Positions 28,821-38,875 of a DNA stretch of 64,000 nucleotides are shown here, piece by piece (within the stretch, counting starts at the first letter, position 1; the number at the start of each line of letters is the position of its first letter). The notes under the pieces were generated by a model, which made no database searches, was not told where the DNA came from, and worked only from the letters and a program-made list of their open reading frames with translations. The translations under genes and the position numbers were made by a program. The stretch covers positions 93,829-157,828 of the forward strand of contig CAKMYZ010000006.1 of assembly GCA_929200255.1 (NCBI GenBank), written 5' to 3'. This stretch comes from an uncultured Alphaproteobacteria bacterium. GTDB lineage: Bacteria; Pseudomonadota; Alphaproteobacteria; Rhodobacterales; Rhodobacteraceae.

Positions 28821-31800
28821 TGCGACAGCTCTGGTGCCGGTCTGCGGAAGATTTCACGGAACATACCCGGTGTCAGGATCGACAGCGGGTTCACCGCAAC
28901 GCGCGGCACATCCGAGGTGCCGCCAACGGTGAAATTGAAGCCAATCAGCCCCTCGCCGCGACGGGTCAGAAAAGAACCGATGCTATTCACAAAGTAAAAT
29001 GGTGACACAACGCCCTGCAGATCAATCTGTTTGTTGGCGAGCGTGTAAATCCCGTCGACCGAAATGCCAAGCCCCGGCCCCACCGCACTGGCCTCGGACA
29101 CGATGACCTGCTGCGGGGTCAGGCGGAAACGCGCATCAACTTCATCAAAAACAAGGCCCTGACCATCCAGCTGCTGTAGCAACCCAACACCGCTGATCGC
29201 GTTAAGAAGGGCCGCCATCGCCGGGGCATCGGTTACGCGGATATCGCGAATGTCCAGGAAACCATCAAATGTCCCGGCAGCAACCGCAGGTAAAAGGGTC
29301 AGGTCGATGGCGCCACCGCGCGCATTCTGTGTCAAACCTGCCGCACGCAACACCGCGCCCGCATCATCACTGCGCAATCGCACGGCAGAGCGCCCATCGC
29401 GCGGTGCCACGGCCCCACGCACCGGCGCCGCACCATTGAGCTGACCGCTGAATTCACCACGAAACCCGCCTTGCCCGCGAAAGTCACCCCTGAAATCCGT
29501 CAGGGCAATGCCTTCGCTGATCTGCAACCGATCCAAGGCAATCGTCACCGGACCGCTCTCGCCCTGCCCGGCCCCAAAACGCGCGCCACGCAAGTCAAGT
29601 GTCCCACCGCCAATCGTCACACCGACAGTCAGGCCTGCCCCGCGTCCCGAAAGCGTAATCGGCGCGTTCAGCCAATTCCCCAAACGGACGCGCGAAAAGA
29701 CGGCGCTTCCCAGCTGACCACTGTCATCAAGGTTGATCCACCCAGAGGCCTCTAGCCCGCCGCCTGCGATTTCCAGCGTGCCAATCGATGGCACCGGCCC
29801 CAACGTACCTGCAACCAAAAGGCTGCCAGAGGCAGCCGGCGGTTTCGACCAGCCGACGGCGGGTATGGCGACGCTCATGCCAACCAGATCAGAGCTGAGA
29901 CTGAATTGAGGTGCCAGCGCGGGCAAAAGATCGATCTGCAACGCACCGCGACCACGGCCGCCGAAAGTGCCGGGGGGCAATGCAATATCAAATTCATCCA
30001 GAAAATCCTGCGACAGGCTCACATCCGCCTCAACCCGGCTGCCGGGCCTTTCCGGATCACCGAACCGCTGTTCCCATGCGCCATTGGCAGAAACCCCACC
30101 GACGCGCACCGGGCCAGACACGCGCACGCCCTGTCGCGTCGCCGTCACATCCAGCCGGGGCGCAATGAATTGCCGGTCAGGCAGCAGCGTGGCACTGCGC
30201 ACCCCAACCAGCACAGAGGCAATCTCAACTGCGATGTCATCCATCGCGGGTCGCGGCTCCAGCGGCCAGATGATCTGCCCGTCGGTCAAGGCCCGCCCTT
30301 CGGCCAGCCTGACAGGCAGGTTCGCTTTGTCGAGGAATGCGAAGGGCGGTTGATTTAGCACCGACAATGATGCGGTGATCGAACCATCCACCTGAAGGTC
30401 CAGGATGGCGGGGGACGGGCGCTGACGCAGATCCACAACCGTGAAATGCGACCCCGCCATTTGCAGCGGTCCGCCCTCCGGGGCCAGCACCGTACCATCG
30501 TCAAGGCTGACCACAAACTGATGGTCTGCTATGCTGGCCACACCTGTGGCGCCCCTGATTGGGGGCACATGGCGCAGAAATTTGATGGTCGTGTCAGCAA
30601 ATTCAAACCCGAACGCGGTGCGGGTCACCTGTTCGGGCGCGATCCGCACCCCTGTGGACAGGTTGAACAAACGCCCTTCGCTGACATTTTCCGAGAACCA
30701 CTTGCGCGTGCGTGGTTTCATGGTGAGCGGCCAGAAGTCCAGCAAACGCTCAGGCACGATCTGGTCGATTTCTGCGTCCACCGACACGCGCCAGCCGACA
30801 TCCGTCGCCGCCGCCTCGCCCTTGGCGATCATGCGGGTATCACCGTCAATGATGACGGCCTGCCCCAACTCAACCGCAAAAGGGTCAAAGCGAAAGCGCA
30901 GGTCAACGGCGGCCTGCGGCACTTGCGGGGCAACGTCAAAGAATCCAGGTGGATTGATGGCAACGTCCCGGAGCTGAAACTGCGCCAGCAAGGCGCGCGG
31001 CAGACCCGCTCGAAATTCACGCAGGTAAGCATCACCTTCGGCGGCAAGGCTGCCCCATTCAGTCTCAAGGCTGATCTCACTGAATGAAATACGGTCGCGC
31101 ACCGGATCATAACTGAAGTAAGCGCGGGCGGCATCAAAGGCGACAGGCCGGGTCGCGGGATTGGGTTGCAAGACACCCTGCCCGATATCAAGCGACGCAT
31201 TCAACGGGCCAAGCGCGCCTTCGTCATCCAGTTCCGTGCGCAGCGAGGCCGAAATCGGCGCATCCACATCGCGCAACCAGCTCAGCGCGGGGGATTGCGC
31301 CGCAATGTCGCTGGCCACGGCATCAGTCAGGTTCATCCCGATCTGTGCCGCACGGCTCCCGCGCGGGCTGACATAAGACAGGTTCACATTCGTCACCCCC
31401 GCACGCCCCGACAAAAGCGAGAAATTCCCCCGCAAGGATGTCTGGGCGTTGCGCAGATCAAGTGCGACCGTGCCGCCATCCACAATCCAGCTGCGGCCTG
31501 CGCGGGCATCATCGAAGTTGATGATCATCCCATCGGCACGCACGACCTCAAGCGCCTCCAGTACCGGGCGCTCAAACACCTGATCAAACTGGTCCAGCAA
31601 TTCCGGCAGGCTCCGGGCACTACCCAGATCAGATCCACCGGTGGTCAGCGCAAATGACACATCCCCTTGCACGTTTCGCCGCAGATTCACCTGCGCCCCG
31701 ATCAGGCGCACCTCTTGCATTAACACCTCTTGCCGCAGGAGCAGTCCGCGCGGCGACATCAGCCCTTCAACAACAGGCACACGGGTCAGGGTCAGCCCAC

Positions 31801-32119
31801 CCTGATCGACCAAACGCGTATCCACAAGGCGCACCGTGGGATGCAGGTCGCGACCAATGCGCAGTGTGATCGTGCCGAAATCAAGCGTCGCCCCCTCCAG
31901 CACATCACCCGCGCGGGCCTCGATCCGCTCAGTAATCCAACTGGGGGCTGTAATCTCACGGTCAATGACCATCACCGCAGCGGCCGCGAGAAAAACCAGC
32001 GGCAGCAAACACACCACAAAACCCGCGCGCAGCCAGAACAGCCACTTTGACATGGCGCTGGCCCGCCTGCGCTTGGGGCCCGGTTTTTCAGGCTTTTCGG
32101 GTTCGCTGTCTTCGGTCAT
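28817..32119 (-). CDS. AsmA-like/DUF3971 large envelope protein (YhdP/TamB-like)
   Basis: 1100 aa, one N-terminal TM, repetitive beta-rich sequence; C-terminal [13 protein letters not shown]-type segment. Confidence 0.8.
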   Translation of the reverse strand: MTEDSEPEKPEKPGPKRRRASAMSKWLFWLRAGFVVCLLPLVFLAAAAVMVIDREITAPSWITERIEARAGDVLEGATLDFGTITLRIGRDLHPTVRLVDTRLVDQGGLTLTRVPVVEGLMSPRGLLLRQEVLMQEVRLIGAQVNLRRNVQGDVSFALTTGGSDLGSARSLPELLDQFDQVFERPVLEALEVVRADGMIINFDDARAGRSWIVDGGTVALDLRNAQTSLRGNFSLLSGRAGVTNVNLSYVSPRGSRAAQIGMNLTDAVASDIAAQSPALSWLRDVDAPISASLRTELDDEGALGPLNASLDIGQGVLQPNPATRPVAFDAARAYFSYDPVRDRISFSEISLETEWGSLAAEGDAYLREFRAGLPRALLAQFQLRDVAINPPGFFDVAPQVPQAAVDLRFRFDPFAVELGQAVIIDGDTRMIAKGEAAATDVGWRVSVDAEIDQIVPERLLDFWPLTMKPRTRKWFSENVSEGRLFNLSTGVRIAPEQVTRTAFGFEFADTTIKFLRHVPPIRGATGVASIADHQFVVSLDDGTVLAPEGGPLQMAGSHFTVVDLRQRPSPAILDLQVDGSITASLSVLNQPPFAFLDKANLPVRLAEGRALTDGQIIWPLEPRPAMDDIAVEIASVLVGVRSATLLPDRQFIAPRLDVTATRQGVRVSGPVRVGGVSANGAWEQRFGDPERPGSRVEADVSLSQDFLDEFDIALPPGTFGGRGRGALQIDLLPALAPQFSLSSDLVGMSVAIPAVGWSKPPAASGSLLVAGTLGPVPSIGTLEIAGGGLEASGWINLDDSGQLGSAVFSRVRLGNWLNAPITLSGRGAGLTVGVTIGGGTLDLRGARFGAGQGESGPVTIALDRLQISEGIALTDFRGDFRGQGGFRGEFSGQLNGAAPVRGAVAPRDGRSAVRLRSDDAGAVLRAAGLTQNARGGAIDLTLLPAVAAGTFDGFLDIRDIRVTDAPAMAALLNAISGVGLLQQLDGQGLVFDEVDARFRLTPQQVIVSEASAVGPGLGISVDGIYTLANKQIDLQGVVSPFYFVNSIGSFLTRRGEGLIGFNFTVGGTSDVPRVAVNPLSILTPGMFREIFRRPAPELSQ

Positions 32120-32206
32120 CGGCTTTTCTGTTCAGGCCACCCCTTTATCTTTCATGGAACGGGGCTAAAACAAAACCAAGAAACGCACTAACCCAAGGAC
32201 ACCACC

Positions 32207-32674
32207 ATGACCCAGCCCACCGTCGGCGATCAAGCGCCTGCCATCAGCCTGCCCCGCGACGGGGGTGAGACCGTCAATCTGTCGGATTTTTCTGGCAAGA
32301 AAGTGGTTCTCTACTTCTACCCCAAGGACGACACCCCCGGCTGCACCAAAGAGGCTATTGGATTTACCGATATGGTCGCGGAGTTTGCAGCACTTGATAC
32401 AGTGATCCTTGGTGTCTCCAAGGACAGCGTGAAAAAGCACGACAAATTCATTGCCAAACACGATCTAAAAATCGCCCTTCTGTCAGATGAGGACGGCGAC
32501 GTCTGCGAGCGCTACGGCACATGGGTCGAGAAAAACATGTATGGTAAGACATATATGGGGATCGAACGGGCAACCTTTCTGATCGGGGCTGACGGCAAGA
32601 TCGTTCAGGTCTGGCGCAAAGTGCGCGTGCACGGTCATGTCGAGGCAGTGCTGGACGCGGTGCGCGCGGCGTGA
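32207..32674 (+). CDS. bcp: thioredoxin-dependent thiol peroxidase (Bcp)
   Basis: VVLYFYPKDDTPGCTKEAIGFTDM. Confidence 0.95.
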   Translation: MTQPTVGDQAPAISLPRDGGETVNLSDFSGKKVVLYFYPKDDTPGCTKEAIGFTDMVAEFAALDTVILGVSKDSVKKHDKFIAKHDLKIALLSDEDGDVCERYGTWVEKNMYGKTYMGIERATFLIGADGKIVQVWRKVRVHGHVEAVLDAVRAA

Positions 32675-33492
32675 CGCTCACGGAAATGGCTGTTGCGGTG
32701 CTGAACACCGCCGACGGGCGCGCCAAGACAGCGCTTTCGCGGCAATATGCCAAGATCTGGCAAGAGGCCCGCAAGGCCGGACAAGAGATCAGAATCGGCA
32801 CTACCCAACCGCCGCTGTTTCCGGCGCGACCTGACAGGCCTGAACTGCTGGATCCTCGCGATGTGCCGCATCGCAAACCCGGATCAGAGGCCGGGCGCAT
32901 CGCCCTTTTGCACGCGGTCGCGCACATCGAATTGAATGCGGTTGATCTGCATTGGGACATCATTGCGCGGTTTGCGGACACGCCACTGCCGCTTGGGTAT
33001 TATGATGACTGGGTCAAGGCCGCAGACGAAGAATCGAAACATTTCAACCTGATGTGCGACTGTCTTGAAGCGTTGGGTAGCCACTATGGCGCATTGCCTG
33101 CGCATGCTGGCATGTGGCGCGCGGCAGAAGATACAATTGATGATCTGATGGGGCGGCTTGCCGTGGTACCAATGGTACTAGAGGCGCGCGGGCTGGACGT
33201 GACACCGGGCATGATCAAGATCTTCAAACAAGCCAAGCTGACACAAGCGGTCGAAGCGCTGGAAGTGATTTATGCCGAAGAGGTGCATCATGTGGCCTAC
33301 GGATCGAAATGGTTTCACTTCCTGTGCGGCAGGCACGATTTGGACCCCACCGGCGTGTTCCACAATCTGGTGCGCAAGTATTTCCACGGGAACCTCAAAC
33401 CGCCGTTTAACGAAGAAAAGCGGGCCGAGGCCGGGATTCCCCCAGATTTCTACTGGCCCCTCGCGGGCACCGGGCACATCACTCCAAAGTGA
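32671..33492 (+). CDS. ferritin-like domain protein (DUF455)
   Basis: RIALLHAVAHIELNAVDLHWDIIARF; ESKHFNLMCDCLEALGSHYG. Confidence 0.88.
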   Translation: MTLTEMAVAVLNTADGRAKTALSRQYAKIWQEARKAGQEIRIGTTQPPLFPARPDRPELLDPRDVPHRKPGSEAGRIALLHAVAHIELNAVDLHWDIIARFADTPLPLGYYDDWVKAADEESKHFNLMCDCLEALGSHYGALPAHAGMWRAAEDTIDDLMGRLAVVPMVLEARGLDVTPGMIKIFKQAKLTQAVEALEVIYAEEVHHVAYGSKWFHFLCGRHDLDPTGVFHNLVRKYFHGNLKPPFNEEKRAEAGIPPDFYWPLAGTGHITPK

Positions 33493-33652
33493 TCCGGCAG
33501 ATCAGCGGGACCTTGCGCAGAACGCCTTTGGGCTATGGCACTTGCATAAAGACAAGCGCAAAAATCTTGCAGGACTGGCCGCGTCCGCTTAAACGAGGTG
33601 GGACCGCCAGAAGGAGGCAATAGACTTTGAACGGGACAGGACAGGCACAATC

Positions 33653-34960
33653 GTGAGATCACGACTGACAGCACGCATTCATGGAATGCTCGAACGCGTC
33701 TTCCCCGAACGACGGCTTTTTCTGCGCTCGGATACTGAAACGCGGTTTATCCGGCTAAAGCCGGAAACGCAGCTGGTCGCCTGGACCGGCAGTATCATCG
33801 TTGTCGCCTGGACGATTATCGCCACGGCCATCCTGCTGATGGACAGCATCGGTGCGGGGAACTTCCGCGCACAGGCCCAACGCGATCAGTTTACATATGA
33901 ACAACGCCTCAATGCCCTTTCGACGGAACGTGACACCCGCGCAATGGAAGCGCTGGCCGCGCAGGAACGCTTTACCTTGGCGCTACAGCAAATCTCGGTC
34001 ATGCAAACCGAACTGCTGGCCACCGAAGAAAAACGGCGCGAGCTTGAAACCGGGCTGGAGGTTGTCCAGGCTACACTGCGCGACACCATGCGCGCGCGCG
34101 AGGCGGCCCGCCAACGGGTTGCCGCACTCACCGCCGATGAGGATGAGCAACCCAGCGCCTCCATTGGTGAAGATGCCGCTGGCACTGTTGATCTGCTGGC
34201 GACGGCACTGGCTGAGACCGCATCCGAACGCGACCAGATCGCCGAAGATGCAGAATCCGCTATCACCATGGCGCAGGAGATGCAGTTGGAATTGCGGCTT
34301 TTGCAGGAACGTAACGACCAGATTTTCCGGCAGTTGGAAGAGGCCATGCTGGTCTCTGTCGAACCGCTGGATGATATGTTTCGCGCGGCTGGCATGAACC
34401 CTGATAACCTGATCGAACAGGTACGGCGCGGCTATTCGGGCACTGGCGGCCCGCTGACCCCCATTCAGTTCTCGACCCGCGGCGGGGAACCTGACCCGGA
34501 CGCCCTGCGGGCCAATGCGATCCTTACTGCGATGGACCGGATCAACCTCTACCGGATTGCAGCCGAGAAAGCGCCCTTCTCGATCCCGGTCAAGTCGAAC
34601 TTCCGTTACACCTCCGGTTTTGGGCCGCGTTGGGGGCGGATGCACAATGGCACGGATTTTGCCGGACCGATCGGCACGCCGATCTACACAACGGCAGATG
34701 GCGTTGTCACCCATGCGGGCTGGTCGTCGGGATATGGCCGACTGATCAAGATCCAGCATGACTTTGGCATTGAAACACGCTATGCGCATCTTAATGCGAT
34801 TGATGTTCGCGTCGGCCAAAGGGTCTCGCGCGGCGAACGTATCGGTGCTATGGGGAACTCTGGTCGCTCGACTGGCCCCCACCTTCACTACGAGGTCCGT
34901 GTGAACGGTAACCCCGTCAACCCTATGACCTATATAAGAGCTGGACAGAATGTTTTCTAA
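33653..34960 (+). CDS. M23 family metallopeptidase
   Basis: Coiled-coil N-terminal region; SGFGPRWGRMHNGTDFAGPIGTPIYTTADGVV...GRSTGPHLHYEVRVNG. Confidence 0.93.
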   Translation: MRSRLTARIHGMLERVFPERRLFLRSDTETRFIRLKPETQLVAWTGSIIVVAWTIIATAILLMDSIGAGNFRAQAQRDQFTYEQRLNALSTERDTRAMEALAAQERFTLALQQISVMQTELLATEEKRRELETGLEVVQATLRDTMRAREAARQRVAALTADEDEQPSASIGEDAAGTVDLLATALAETASERDQIAEDAESAITMAQEMQLELRLLQERNDQIFRQLEEAMLVSVEPLDDMFRAAGMNPDNLIEQVRRGYSGTGGPLTPIQFSTRGGEPDPDALRANAILTAMDRINLYRIAAEKAPFSIPVKSNFRYTSGFGPRWGRMHNGTDFAGPIGTPIYTTADGVVTHAGWSSGYGRLIKIQHDFGIETRYAHLNAIDVRVGQRVSRGERIGAMGNSGRSTGPHLHYEVRVNGNPVNPMTYIRAGQNVF

Positions 34961-35453
34961 ATCCAAAATCAATGAGCCCGGACCAAAAACGTCCGAAACC
35001 GACACAAGCGGCACACCCAAGGCGTCAAAGCCTGCGGGGGCCGACAGCGCGCGTGCGACACCCAAGGCCAAACCTGCGGCCTCTGTGCTATCCTCTGATC
35101 TGCTGATCACCGGGAACCTTAAGACAAGCGGCGACATCAAGGTTGAAGGTCAGGTTGAAGGCGACATCCGCGCGCATCTGCTGACCGTTGGCGAAGGGGC
35201 CACCGTCAAAGGCGAAGTCGTCGCAGACGATGTTGTGGTCAATGGCCGTATCGTGGGCCGCGTGCGTGGTTTGAAAGTCCGTCTGACATCAACCGCACGG
35301 GTTGAAGGTGACATCATCCACAAAACGATTGCCATCGAATCCGGTGCGCATTTTGAGGGCTCCGTGCAACGTCAGGACGATCCACTGGCCACCGGTGCCA
35401 AGAAGATGCCAACGACCCCCGCCGCCGAGGCAAAACCTGCTGCAAAGCCCTAA
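34950..35453 (+). CDS. bactofilin (polymer-forming cytoskeletal protein)
   Basis: LLITGNLKTSGDIKVEGQVEGDIRAHLLTVGEGATVKGEVVADDVVVNGRIVGRV. Confidence 0.93.
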   Translation: MFSKSKINEPGPKTSETDTSGTPKASKPAGADSARATPKAKPAASVLSSDLLITGNLKTSGDIKVEGQVEGDIRAHLLTVGEGATVKGEVVADDVVVNGRIVGRVRGLKVRLTSTARVEGDIIHKTIAIESGAHFEGSVQRQDDPLATGAKKMPTTPAAEAKPAAKP

Positions 35454-35474
35454 GCGGCGCAGTAGAACGAAATC

Positions 35475-35505
35475 AAAAAGGCGCCCCATCAGCGGGCGCC
35501 TTTTT
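35475..35505. terminator. bidirectional Rho-independent terminator
   Basis: AAAAAGGCGCCC-CATCAGC-GGGCGCCTTTTT between convergent genes. Confidence 0.9.
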
Positions 35506-36263
35506 CATTCGGCGTGCAATGCGCGCCGATAAAGATGCCATGTCGCATGGCCCAGAACCGGTAGCATGACAATCAGCCCCAGAAACCAGGGGATCAGCGC
35601 CACAACCGACAGCACTGCTATCAGGGCCGCCCAGACCAGCATGACCGGCAGATTGGCCCGCACCGCCGCAAGGCTGGTCAACATCGCCGTGACAAAATCC
35701 ACCTCGCGATCCAGCACCATCGGCAGGCTTATCACTGTGAGCGCGAACAGCAGGAACGCCAACACTGCTCCGACCCCAAGCTCTACCGCGATCATCATCA
35801 ACCCGTTAGATGTCAGGAACACATCAAAGCTTTGTGAAATATTGGTCATGGTCGAAAGCCCCATGAACAATGCAAAGATCATATGGGCCAGAAACGTCCA
35901 GAACAGAAAATAGACCACGATCAACGCCCCCAGCCATGGCAACTGCCGCGTCCGCTCTTGCCAAACAATGCCCAGCACACCGTGCCAATTCAGCGGGTCG
36001 CCCTGTTCCAGGCGGCGGCTGACCTCGTACAATCCTGCCGCAGCAAAGGGCGCGATCAGGGGAAAGCCCAGCGATGTCGCCAAGGTCCATGTTACATGCC
36101 CTGCCCCCAGCCAGATCATTGCAAACCCGCCCACCACATAGACTGCGCTGAAAAACAGCCCGAACTGCGGGGCCCGCCTGAAATCCTGCATGCCCGCGCG
36201 CAGCACTGCTCCAATATCGGCAAACGTCACCTGTTTGACCTTTGACTGAATGGCACTTGTCAC
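35505..36263 (-). CDS. DUF2189-type integral membrane protein
   Basis: FADIGAVLRAGMQDFRRAPQFGLFFSAVYVVGG; hydrophobic. Confidence 0.8.
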   Translation of the reverse strand: MTSAIQSKVKQVTFADIGAVLRAGMQDFRRAPQFGLFFSAVYVVGGFAMIWLGAGHVTWTLATSLGFPLIAPFAAAGLYEVSRRLEQGDPLNWHGVLGIVWQERTRQLPWLGALIVVYFLFWTFLAHMIFALFMGLSTMTNISQSFDVFLTSNGLMMIAVELGVGAVLAFLLFALTVISLPMVLDREVDFVTAMLTSLAAVRANLPVMLVWAALIAVLSVVALIPWFLGLIVMLPVLGHATWHLYRRALHAE

Positions 36264-37636
36264 TGCCTCGACTCCTCCCATGCCTGCCCCAATTGGAGCA
36301 CCGTCAGATCAGCCCCGCGCGGGCCAGCAATCTGCAAGCCCATCGGCCGCGGCCCGTCAATGGGCACGGCCAAACATGGCAAACCAATCAGGCTGACAGG
36401 CACAACCACCTCCATCCAGCGATGATAGCTGTCCATGTCAACGTCCGCGATCTGCCGCGGCCAGTGCCAGTCGATCGGAAACGGCCAGCATTGGGCCGTG
36501 GGCAACACAAAGGCATCATAGGACTGGAACAGGGCCGCTGCCGCACGATACCAATCCGACCGCAGGGCACTTGCCCGCTGGATCTGTTGCCCGCTCAGGG
36601 CAAGCCCGCGCTCAACCTCCCAGGTCGCCTCGGGCTTTAGCGCGTTGCGTAAATCGGGCTGATCGTAGATTGGCCCCAGCGATGCCGCGACGGCGAAGGA
36701 ACGCAAGGTGATCCACGCCTCCCAAATCGCCTCGGCAGCAAAAGGTGGCTTCACGGCTTCAACGGTGCATCCCATCTGAGCAAAGCGGGCGACAGCGGTC
36801 TCTGCTGCGTCGTGCACGCCCGCTTCCATCGGATAAGCGCCGCCCCAATCCCCCAACCAGGCAATCCGGCACCCTTTGACGTCCACCGAAATGCGATCCG
36901 CAAATTTCTCTTGCGGCAAACCCAAAGGCTGACGCGGGTCTGGCCCTGACTGCACATCCAGCAACATCGCAATGTCACGCGGGCAGCGCGCCATCGGGCC
37001 ACCCGTCGACAAATGATGCATGAAAACATCACCCGACGGCTCTGACGGCACCCGCCCCCATGTCGGGCGCAGCCCGTAGACGCCGTTCCATCCCGCCGGG
37101 TTGCGCAGGCTGCCCATCATGTCAGACCCATCGGCAAGACAGACCATATGCCGTGCCAGTGCCACCGCCGCCCCGCCCGAGGAGCCGCCCGCACTGGTGC
37201 CCGGCAGCAGCGCATTCTGTGTGGCACCAAACACCGGATTGAAGGTGTGACTGCCCAGCCCGAATTCAGGTGTGTTCGTCTTGCCAATGATGATTGCGCC
37301 TGCGTCCTGCATCCGCTGCACCATGATGTCACTTTGCGCGGCGATAGAACCCGCAAACAAGGGTGACCCCTGTGAGGTCGGCAGGCCAGCAGCATTGGCC
37401 AAATCCTTTACCGCAATCGGGATACCATGCAGCGGCCCGCGCGGGCCTTGGCCGTCAGCCGCACGGGCCGCTGCAAGCAGGTCATCCCCATCCCGGAGCG
37501 ATACAATCGCATTCATCGCAGGGTCCTCAGCGGCGATCTGATCCAGCGTCGCCTGCATCACCTCAACAGCCGACAACTGCCTGGTTGCCACAGCAGCCGT
37601 CAGTTGGTGCGCCGTCCATGTCATAAATTCAGCCAT
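36260..37636 (-). CDS. amidase
   Basis: GPLHGIPIAVKDLANAAGLPTSQGS; LLPGTSAGGSSGGAAVALAR amidase signature. Confidence 0.93.
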   Translation of the reverse strand: MAEFMTWTAHQLTAAVATRQLSAVEVMQATLDQIAAEDPAMNAIVSLRDGDDLLAAARAADGQGPRGPLHGIPIAVKDLANAAGLPTSQGSPLFAGSIAAQSDIMVQRMQDAGAIIIGKTNTPEFGLGSHTFNPVFGATQNALLPGTSAGGSSGGAAVALARHMVCLADGSDMMGSLRNPAGWNGVYGLRPTWGRVPSEPSGDVFMHHLSTGGPMARCPRDIAMLLDVQSGPDPRQPLGLPQEKFADRISVDVKGCRIAWLGDWGGAYPMEAGVHDAAETAVARFAQMGCTVEAVKPPFAAEAIWEAWITLRSFAVAASLGPIYDQPDLRNALKPEATWEVERGLALSGQQIQRASALRSDWYRAAAALFQSYDAFVLPTAQCWPFPIDWHWPRQIADVDMDSYHRWMEVVVPVSLIGLPCLAVPIDGPRPMGLQIAGPRGADLTVLQLGQAWEESRQ

Positions 37637-37672
37637 ACGCCATCCAAACGCGGGACGGCGGCATTGGCAAGG

Positions 37673-38797
37673 CTACTCTGCGTTGGCCTCGGCGCGGCTC
37701 TTGCCCGACACATCCATCGCCAAAGTCGCAGCCATCAACCCATCCAGATCGCCGTCCAGCACACCTTTGGTGTCGGAGGTCTCAAAATTGGTGCGCAGGT
37801 CTTTAACCATCTGATACGGCTGCAACACATAAGATCGGATCTGGTTGCCCCATCCGGCGTCGCCCGCGTTTTCATGCACCTCGTTCACAAGGGCAGAGCG
37901 TTTATCCAATTCGATCTGATACAACCGCGACTTCAGCGCCTTCATCGCGATATCGCGGTTCTGGTGCTGCGATTTTTCGGAACTCGTCACCACAATACCT
38001 GTGGGGTTGTGGGTGATCCGCACGGCCGAGTCGGTGGTATTGACGTGCTGCCCACCCGCGCCAGATGATCGATAGGTATCAATGCGGATATCGGCTGGGT
38101 TCACCTCAATCTCGATATTGTCATCCACAACCGGATAGACCTTCACAGACGTAAACGACGTATGGCGCTTGGCGGCGCTGTCAAAGGGTGAGATTCGCAC
38201 TAAGCGGTGCACACCGCTTTCCGATTTCAGCCAGCCATAGGCGTTATGGCCGCTGATCTTGTACGAGGCCGATTTTATGCCCGCCTCATCACCGGCCTGT
38301 TCGGCCTGCAGCTCGACCTTATAGCCCTTCTTTTCAGCCCAGCGGACATACATGCGCGCCAGCATATTGGCCCAGTCGCAGCTTTCCGTACCACCGGCAC
38401 CGGCATTGATTTCAAGGAAGGTATCGTTGCCATCAGCCTCACCATCCAGCAGGGCTTCCAATTCTTTCTTGGCGGCCTTGTCGGCAAGCTTCAGCATCGC
38501 GGCTTCGGCCTCGGCCACAACTTCGGCGTCCTCTTCCATCTCGCCCAGTTCAATCAGCTCGATGTTGTCGGACAGTTCTTGTTTGATGCTGTCATGGTTC
38601 GCCATGGCGTCCACTAGCAACTGACGCTCACGCATCAGTTTCTGTGCTGCCTCGGGATCATCCCACAGGGTCGGATCTTCAACTCGCGCGTTGAACTCTT
38701 CCAGCCGGTGGGCTGCCGTTTCCGCATCCATCCGCTGTGCAAGCAGGGTCAGCGATTTTTCAATCGTCTCCACAGTGTTTTGAATTTCCGCGCGCAT
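37673..38797 (-). CDS. prfB: peptide chain release factor 2 (uninterrupted frame)
   Basis: [48 protein letters not shown]. Confidence 0.95.
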   Translation of the reverse strand: MRAEIQNTVETIEKSLTLLAQRMDAETAAHRLEEFNARVEDPTLWDDPEAAQKLMRERQLLVDAMANHDSIKQELSDNIELIELGEMEEDAEVVAEAEAAMLKLADKAAKKELEALLDGEADGNDTFLEINAGAGGTESCDWANMLARMYVRWAEKKGYKVELQAEQAGDEAGIKSASYKISGHNAYGWLKSESGVHRLVRISPFDSAAKRHTSFTSVKVYPVVDDNIEIEVNPADIRIDTYRSSGAGGQHVNTTDSAVRITHNPTGIVVTSSEKSQHQNRDIAMKALKSRLYQIELDKRSALVNEVHENAGDAGWGNQIRSYVLQPYQMVKDLRTNFETSDTKGVLDGDLDGLMAATLAMDVSGKSRAEANAE

Positions 38798-38875
38798 GGG
38801 GCACCTATTCAGGGATGGGTCAATCTGATTGTCGGTCGGTCTTAACGTGCGGCCACGCGGGCGACAAGCGCAAGG

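Noticed and set aside
29906-32168. Plus-strand ORFs opposite the 1100-aa AsmA-like gene
   Set aside because: Shadow ORFs; the minus-strand frame has coherent codon usage over its whole length.
37673-38797. Programmed frameshift in prfB
   Set aside because: The RF2 frame is continuous from [16 protein letters not shown] through the GGQ motif, with no in-frame stop requiring +1 shifting.
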